This document shows positions 7,927 to 11,614 of a stretch of 11,614 nt of DNA, one piece after another (position 1 is the first letter of the stretch; the number at the start of each line of letters is the position of its first letter). This stretch comes from WYZ-LMO11 sp964617245. GTDB taxonomy: Archaea; Thermoproteota; Methanomethylicia; Methanomethylicales; Methanomethylicaceae. Location: the NCBI GenBank assembly GCA_964617245.1, contig CAZTWF010000047.1, positions 1 through 11,614 of the forward strand, written 5' to 3'. A program made the translations under genes and the position numbers. Below the pieces are notes generated by a model that did no database searches, was not told where the DNA came from, and saw only the letters and a list, made by a program, of their open reading frames with translations.

Positions 7927-8689
7927 TAAAGCTAAAGCATGTATATTAAGAGTTGGAGGAACTAATTGTGATCTTGAACTTAAAATTGCATTAGAAGAAT
8001 TAGGAATAAAAACAGAAATTCTTCATATGAAACAAATTCTCAAAAGAAATTTAGATGATTATCATTTACTTTTATTTCCTGGAGGATTTTCTTATGGAGA
8101 TTATGTAAGAGCAGGAGCAATTTGGGGTAAGGAAGTTCTTATAAAATTAGAAAAAGAAATTAAAAAATTTATAGAACAAGAAAAAATCATAATGGGCATA
8201 TGTAATGGTTTTCAAGTATTAATAGAAGCAGGAATTCTTCCAGATTTTTCTGATATACCAAAAGCTGTACTTGCTACTAATATTTCTGCAAAATATGAAT
8301 GTAGATGGATATATTTAAGAGTTGAAAGAAATAATACACCTTTTACAAAAAATCTAAAGTTAGGAGAAATATTAAGAATACCTATTGGTCATGGTGAAGG
8401 TAGATTTTTAACTTCAGAAGAAATTCTTAAAGAATTAATAAGAAATAATTGTATAGTTTTTAGATATGCAAAACCATCAGGAGAATTTGCAAATGGAGAA
8501 TATCCATATAATCCAAATGGTTCAATTTATGATATTGCAGGAATTTGTAATATAAAAGGAAATGTAATGGGATTAATGCCTCATCCAGAAAGAGCTTTTT
8601 TTGGATGGCAATTACCAGAATATAAAGAAGGATATGGTGATGGAAAGAAAATTTTTGATGGAATAATTGATTATTTAATTAACTATTAG
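7916..8689 (+). CDS. purQ: FGAM synthase glutaminase subunit PurQ
   Basis: A class I (triad) glutamine amidotransferase supplying ammonia to PurL. Motifs: RVGGTNCD (12-19, usually R.PG.NCD), FPGGFSYGDYVRAGAIW (54-70, oxyanion region), and the nucleophile Cys96 in GICNGFQ (94-100). The His/Glu pair of the triad lies in MPHPERAFFGWQ (221-232; His223, Glu225). Length 257 is slightly above many bacterial PurQ proteins (about 225). GGAGG at 7904-7908 supports the start, and the gene overlaps purL by 11 bp. It is the last gene of the + strand operon. Its glutaminase looks intact, in contrast to the PurF paralog upstream. Confidence 0.95.
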   Translation: MDINKAKACILRVGGTNCDLELKIALEELGIKTEILHMKQILKRNLDDYHLLLFPGGFSYGDYVRAGAIWGKEVLIKLEKEIKKFIEQEKIIMGICNGFQVLIEAGILPDFSDIPKAVLATNISAKYECRWIYLRVERNNTPFTKNLKLGEILRIPIGHGEGRFLTSEEILKELIRNNCIVFRYAKPSGEFANGEYPYNPNGSIYDIAGICNIKGNVMGLMPHPERAFFGWQLPEYKEGYGDGKKIFDGIIDYLINY

Positions 8690-8723
8690 TTTATATTTTA
8701 TCATGAAATTATATTCTAAAATC

Positions 8724-8730
8724 TTTTTTT
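8724..8730 (+). terminator. Oligo-T tract, probable archaeal terminator of the pur operon
   Basis: A run of seven T on the + strand, about 35 bases after the purQ stop, in the short gap before the convergent methyltransferase gene. Archaeal RNA polymerase ends at U-runs without needing a hairpin, so this is the natural end of the purine transcript. No stem-loop is evident. Confidence 0.5.
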
Positions 8731-9836
8731 CAAATTTTTATTTTATAAATTTTTGTTGGTAAATCTCCATGTTTTACATTTCTTACTTCAATATAATTAA
8801 TATCTAATTTTTCAATAATTTTATATGTAGATGTTATTAATACGATAGTAATACCACTGAATAAATCTTTTATCACACTGAAGAATTCCCTATATAATTT
8901 CTCAATAGCTTTAATTCTACTTTGTCTAATTCCATATGGTGGATTTAATACAATATATTTTATATCAATTCCCTTATAGCTTTCTTTTTTTGTAGCATCT
9001 CTTATTGAAAAATTAATAGTATCATATACATTAGCTGATTTTGAATTTAATATTGCTCCTTCTATATGTTTTTTTGAAATATCAAAAGCATAAATATTGA
9101 AAAATTCATTATTTGATTCTTTTATTGCTTTTTCTAATTCATTTTTATATAAATATTCATCAAAAAATAATAATCTCTTAAATGCAAAATCTCTTCTGAA
9201 TATGCCAGGAGGAATATTTCTTGCCATAAGAGCAGCTTCTATAGGTATGGTTCCACCACCACACATTGGATCTAAAAATACTTCATTAAATTTCCAATTA
9301 GAAATTTTTATCATACCACATGCAATTGTTGTTTTTAAAGCAGCTGGATGATCATATAATCTATAATTTCTTTTATGCATTGATTCTCCTGTAGTATTAA
9401 TACCAATATTTACTTCATCATCTTTTACATATGTAAATATTTCAATATCTGGATTTTCTAGATCAACTTTTGGTTTTTCTATATTAAAAGAATCTAATAT
9501 TGCTTGACCTATAGTAGCAGAAATTTGAGAGCTATTATATTCATGTGAACCTACTCTTGTTGTTCTTACTGCAAATTTTTTATTTTTTAAAAAATTATAA
9601 TCAATAGATTTAGCAAGATTATAAATTTCTTTTAAACTTGTTGCTTTTCCTTCTATTAATAATAATATTAATTTATGTAAACATCTACATTTTAGATTTA
9701 ATCTATAAATTAATTCAATATTTCCTTCAAAAAATACTCTTTCACTTCCTAATCTTATAAAACATCCTCCTAATTCTTCAATTTCTTTTCCAGTAATATC
9801 TTCTAAACCTTTAATAGTTGTTGCCATAAATTTCAT
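8730..9836 (-). CDS. trm14: THUMP-domain RNA methyltransferase, Trm14-like (tRNA m2G6)
   Basis: A 368-residue SAM-dependent RNA methyltransferase. The N-terminal part (about 1-150) has the ferredoxin-like/THUMP layout, starting ATTIKGLEDITGKEIEELG and including KFAVRTTRVGSHEYNSSQI (87-105) and INTTGESMHKRNYRL (146-160). The C-terminal Rossmann methyltransferase has motif I DPMCGGGTIPIEAA (189-202), an acidic YAFDIS (249-254) and the catalytic NPPYG (298-302), typical of N2-guanine or N6-adenine methylation. This arrangement, with NPPYG rather than the DPPYG of the m2G10 enzymes, fits archaeal Trm14, which methylates G6 of tRNA; the exact target is inference. It stands alone on the minus strand, convergent with purQ. 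No clear ribosome binding site precedes the ATG, and a T/A-rich element about 26 bases upstream (9856-9870) suggests a leaderless transcript. ATG at 9827 (Met4) is an alternative start. Confidence 0.85.
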   Translation of the reverse strand: MKFMATTIKGLEDITGKEIEELGGCFIRLGSERVFFEGNIELIYRLNLKCRCLHKLILLLIEGKATSLKEIYNLAKSIDYNFLKNKKFAVRTTRVGSHEYNSSQISATIGQAILDSFNIEKPKVDLENPDIEIFTYVKDDEVNIGINTTGESMHKRNYRLYDHPAALKTTIACGMIKISNWKFNEVFLDPMCGGGTIPIEAALMARNIPPGIFRRDFAFKRLLFFDEYLYKNELEKAIKESNNEFFNIYAFDISKKHIEGAILNSKSANVYDTINFSIRDATKKESYKGIDIKYIVLNPPYGIRQSRIKAIEKLYREFFSVIKDLFSGITIVLITSTYKIIEKLDINYIEVRNVKHGDLPTKIYKIKI

Positions 9837-9875
9837 ATTATTTCACTTAATTTAGAAAAATAAAATTAATTTTAA

Positions 9876-9930
9876 CCTCAGATACCCCAGAGTGCATCAT
9901 CAATCTGCATGCATGACTCTCTTCATTGGC
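9876..9930 (-). ncRNA. Candidate box C/D guide sRNA
   Basis: A 55-base island far richer in G+C than the surrounding DNA. Read on the minus strand 5' to 3': GCCA; C box AUGAAGA (9926-9920, one change from RUGAUGA); a 12-nt guide (9919-9908); D' box CAGA (9907-9904, one change from CUGA); C' box UUGAUGA (9903-9897, one change); a 15-nt guide (9896-9882); a perfect D box CUGA (9881-9878); then GG, which can pair with the 5' CC to close the kink-turn. Size and box order fit archaeal C/D sRNAs, which guide 2'-O-methylation of rRNA or tRNA with L7Ae, Nop5 and fibrillarin. A TATA element sits 26 bp upstream and a T-rich tract follows. Weak points are three imperfect boxes, no spacer between D' and C', and partly complementary guides that could form a hairpin (9920-9909 with 9897-9889). 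A structured RNA of another kind is the alternative. Confidence 0.55.
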
Positions 9931-9950
9931 AATAAAATTTATGAATTTTT

Positions 9951-9962
9951 TATTTATAAAAT
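9951..9962 (-). promoter_or_regulatory. TATA box for the candidate sRNA, overlapping the MNT stop codon
   Basis: On the minus strand this reads TTTTATAAATA, a good archaeal TATA box centred about 26 bases before the first base of the GC-rich RNA at 9930, the normal archaeal spacing. The MNT stop codon (9956-9954) lies inside it. It suggests that the sRNA is transcribed on its own rather than only as a tail of the HEPN-MNT transcript. Confidence 0.5.
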
Positions 9963-10277
9963 TTTTTTAAAATATTTTGAAGCATTCATTAAAATAGCTG
10001 ATGTTTTAATTTTTTCATTAAATTCCTTTTTAGTTAATGGAATTACTTCAATATGTGGTCTAATTTTCATATCCCATTGAATTTTTTCCATTATATCTAA
10101 TCTTTTTATATAAGGAATTTCATTAAAATCTTCAGAAATAATTATTAAATCTATATCACTATTTTTTAACCAATCTCCTCTTACTCTACTTCCAAAAATA
10201 TAAACTTCATCAATTTTTATTTTCTTAGATAATTCATTTAAAAATAATTTTATTTTTTCTCCAATATCTTCTTGCAT
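9954..10277 (-). CDS. MNT-family minimal nucleotidyltransferase (HEPN partner)
   Basis: A 107-residue protein with the polymerase-beta nucleotidyltransferase core: YIFGSRVRGDWLKNSDIDLIII (26-47), i.e. GS-X10-D-X-D with Asp41 and Asp43 as metal ligands. The third carboxylate position is IEVIPL (76-81), where Glu77 stands where Asp is common. In HEPN-MNT pairs (type VII toxin-antitoxin), MNT proteins act as antitoxins, in characterised cases by adenylylating the HEPN protein. The gene follows the HEPN gene with a 28-bp overlap. The start is supported by GGTGAT 6 bases upstream, so the two are probably translationally coupled. The active site looks intact. Whether this pair acts as a toxin-antitoxin system or as a housekeeping regulator is not shown by the sequence. 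Confidence 0.85.
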   Translation of the reverse strand: MQEDIGEKIKLFLNELSKKIKIDEVYIFGSRVRGDWLKNSDIDLIIISEDFNEIPYIKRLDIMEKIQWDMKIRPHIEVIPLTKKEFNEKIKTSAILMNASKYFKKIL

Positions 10278-10645
10278 TCTTCTATCACCATTTCAGCAAT
10301 TTTAATAGCTCTTTGAGCTTCTTCCATATCTACAGATTGACTTGGTAATCCATTTGCAGCATCTGGATATCTTGTTACTGTATAATATTTATTTAAAATA
10401 TACAAACTCTCTTCATTTTCAATATTAAAACCACTTTCTTTTAATAATAAATATAATTCAGTAATAGAATGAATTTTTGGTGGTTCTTCTCTTCTTAAAA
10501 TAAAAAATAATGATTTTAATGCTTTTTCAACACATTGTTGTGAAAAGAAAGCAGCTCTAAACCATCTTTTTCTATTAAAAGCATCTTTTGCATCTTCTAA
10601 ATCTTCATATGCTGATTGAATCCATAATAATACTTCTCTTCTCAT
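10250..10645 (-). CDS. HEPN-domain protein (partner of MNT)
   Basis: A 131-residue all-helical protein of the short HEPN family (PF05168-like). Hallmarks are W..SAYEDLEDAKDAF (8-23), the helix FFSQQCVEKALKSLFF (33-48; family pattern ..QQ..EKALKA), PKIHSITEL (56-64), and RYPDA (92-96) near the last helices. It is the first gene of a minus-strand pair with the nucleotidyltransferase. Many HEPN toxins are RNases with an R-X4-6-H motif in the late helices. Here that region has RYPDA and no His in register; the only R-X6-H (Arg52 to His59) lies earlier, where the family has a conserved H-S/T. RNase activity is therefore uncertain. The ATG at 10645 follows a short AT-rich leader; an ATG at 10660 runs into a stop after three codons. 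Confidence 0.85.
   Translation of the reverse strand: MRREVLLWIQSAYEDLEDAKDAFNRKRWFRAAFFSQQCVEKALKSLFFILRREEPPKIHSITELYLLLKESGFNIENEESLYILNKYYTVTRYPDAANGLPSQSVDMEEAQRAIKIAEMVIEECKKILEKK
10284..10289 (-). promoter_or_regulatory. Shine-Dalgarno GGTGAT for the MNT gene
   Basis: On the minus strand GGTGAT lies 6 bases before the MNT start, inside the end of the HEPN gene. It is complementary to the AUCACC of the archaeal 16S rRNA 3' end. It decides in favour of the start at 10277, which gives a 28-bp overlap of the two genes. Confidence 0.65.
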
Positions 10646-10721
10646 AATTTATCTTCTCATTTTTATATAAATAAATCAATATATAAAAATACTAATATTT
10701 TAAAAATTTTATTTAAATTAC
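10646..10721. promoter_or_regulatory. Divergent promoter region between HEPN-MNT and the DUF2099 gene
   Basis: 76 almost purely A/T bases between divergent genes. TATATAAAAAT at 10680-10690 is a plausible TATA box for the + strand gene, giving a leader of about 10 bases. On the minus strand TTTTTATATATTG (10677-10689) and TTTATATAAAA (10661-10671) are candidates for the HEPN gene. No ribosome binding site precedes either gene, as expected for very short or absent leaders. Which box is used cannot be decided by eye. Confidence 0.5.
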
Positions 10722-11576
10722 ATGGAAAAAGATGAACATATTATAGAAGCTTTAGGAAAAACAAAAATTATCATAAGAAATGGAAAAATAATAGAAATTG
10801 GAGAACCAATGATAAAATCATGTCCATTAGCAATGAGATTTTTAAAACCAGTAATAAATTTTACAAAAGATGAAATTAAAGAAAATATAGAATTTCGTAT
10901 TAAAGATTTTGGAATGTGTACTAAAGATAGAAAAGTAATTTCTAAAGAGGATTTTGTTCCATTTGGTTCTTCTGAATTAATAAGTTTTGGTATAAGAAAT
11001 TCAATAATTGATGGAGCTGTAATAGTATGTGATGGAGCAGGTACAGTTATAACAAATAATCCATGGCTTGTACAAGGAATTGGTGGAAGAATGTCTGGAT
11101 TAATAAAAACAAGTCCAATAAAAGAAGTTATTGAAAGAATAGAAAAAGAAAATGGAATTGTATTAAATAAAGAAAAAGCAATAATTGATCAAATTGCTGG
11201 TGTAGAATTAGCATATAAAATGGGATTTTAAAATATAGCAGTTACTATTGTAAATGCAAATGATGCTGAAATTATAAGATCAAAATTTAAAAATACATGG
11301 ATATTTGCAACACATCTTACAGGAATTTCAAAAGAAGAAGCTGAAAGATTAACAAATGTTTGTGATTTTATAACAGCATGTGCATCAAAATGGATTCGTG
11401 AAATTTCAAGTAAAAAAGCAATAATACAAGCAGGAGTCTCTATACCAGTATTTGTAATGAGTAAAAGAGGAAGAGATTTATTATTAGATAAATTAAAAGA
11501 ATTAAATCAACAATTTATTGTAAAAATAGGACATCTTCCTTATATTAAAGAAAATCAACCTTATCCTCTTGTATGA
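10722..11576 (+). pseudogene. DUF2099 (methanogenesis marker 8 family) gene split by an in-frame TAA
   Basis: The first 169 residues match the DUF2099/'methanogenesis marker protein 8' family: HIIEALGKTKIIIRNGKIIEIGEP (6-29), FRIKDFGMCTKDRKV (58-72), VCDGAGTVITNNPWLVQGIGGRMSGLIKTSP (102-132) and DQIAGVELAYKMGF (156-169). A TAA follows at 11229-11231. The same frame then stays open for 114 codons to TGA at 11574-11576. That part continues the family: NIAVTIVNANDAEIIR, then ATHLTGISKEEAERLTNVC, CASKWIREISSKKAIIQAG and PVFVMSKRGRDLL. The junction reads MGF-stop-NIAVT where relatives have about MGYKNIAVT, so one A-to-T change in a Lys codon (AAA) explains the break. Restored, the protein would be about 283 residues, the family's usual size. 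The family's function is unknown; it is commonest in methanogens. No restart codon lies just after the stop. Base error or readthrough are alternatives to a pseudogene. Confidence 0.85.
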
Positions 11577-11598
11577 TTATTTAGTAGATTATTTAATA
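11575..11598 (+). repeat. Short 12-bp tandem duplication after the DUF2099 gene
   Basis: GATTATTTAGTA is followed directly by GATTATTTAATA, two 12-bp copies with one mismatch, starting inside the TGA stop. The sequence is low complexity, so chance is possible. The bases after it are T-rich and may hold the terminator. Nothing else is recognisable up to the window end. Confidence 0.4.
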
Positions 11599-11614
11599 AT
11601 CCATTTATTTTTTA

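Noticed and set aside
9097..9351. Plus-strand open frame inside the methyltransferase gene
   Set aside because: It is the antisense of the methyltransferase domain, whose motifs DPMCGGGT and NPPYG are secure on the other strand.
9889..9920. Inverted repeat that could be a hairpin terminator for HEPN-MNT
   Set aside because: The stem has a 3-base bulge, archaeal termination does not need hairpins, and the box order with a TATA element upstream fits a guide RNA better. It is kept as an alternative fold.
9892..10080. Plus-strand open frame starting in the GC-rich island
   Set aside because: It runs antisense through the MNT gene and begins within the candidate sRNA; no ribosome site and no recognisable protein.
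11232..11576. Treating the part after the TAA as a separate gene
   Set aside because: No start codon or ribosome site near its beginning, and it is the direct in-frame continuation of the DUF2099 family sequence.
1..11614. CRISPR arrays, tRNA or rRNA genes, insertion sequences, integrase or phage genes
   Set aside because: No spaced direct repeats, no tRNA-like GC-rich cloverleaf, no transposase-like protein and no terminal inverted repeats were seen on either strand.

Overview
The window is very AT-rich DNA with dense, mostly overlapping genes. Arginine is almost always AGA and isoleucine is often ATA. The organism looks like a thermophilic archaeon, probably of the Thermoproteota (TACK) side. 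The reasons are GAGGTG/GGTGAT ribosome binding sites inside operons with little or no leader on single genes, TATA-box promoters, PurS-PurL-PurQ as separate proteins, an archaeal THUMP methyltransferase of the Trm14 type, a HEPN-MNT pair, a GC-rich box C/D-like sRNA island, and a relic of the DUF2099 'methanogenesis marker 8' family. The species cannot be named from the sequence.

Region 1 (1-8689, + strand) is one purine biosynthesis operon, cut at its 5' end: purF (3' part), a second purF-like gene, purD, purT, purE, purS, purL, purQ. Neighbouring genes overlap or are at most 6 bp apart. Together they cover PRPP to phosphoribosylamine (PurF), to GAR (PurD), to FGAR with formate (PurT), to FGAM (PurSLQ), plus the AIR/CAIR step (PurE). 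No purM, purK, purC, purB or purH/purP is present here. The most striking gene is the second purF copy: its glutaminase domain has Thr in place of the catalytic Cys and has lost the glutamine-binding motifs, while its phosphoribosyltransferase motifs and four Fe-S cysteines are kept.

Region 2 (8690-10645, - strand) holds a convergent Trm14-like tRNA methyltransferase gene and a HEPN-MNT gene pair (HEPN first, MNT overlapping it by 28 bp). In the 117-bp gap between MNT and the methyltransferase gene lies a short island far richer in G+C than its surroundings. Read on the minus strand it has C, D', C' and D boxes of a box C/D guide sRNA and a TATA box 26 bp upstream that overlaps the MNT stop codon.

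Region 3 (10646-11614) starts with a divergent promoter region. It is followed by a DUF2099-family gene interrupted by one in-frame TAA at codon 170. The reading frame continues unbroken for 114 more codons of recognisable family sequence, so this is either a very young pseudogene, a readthrough gene or a base error.
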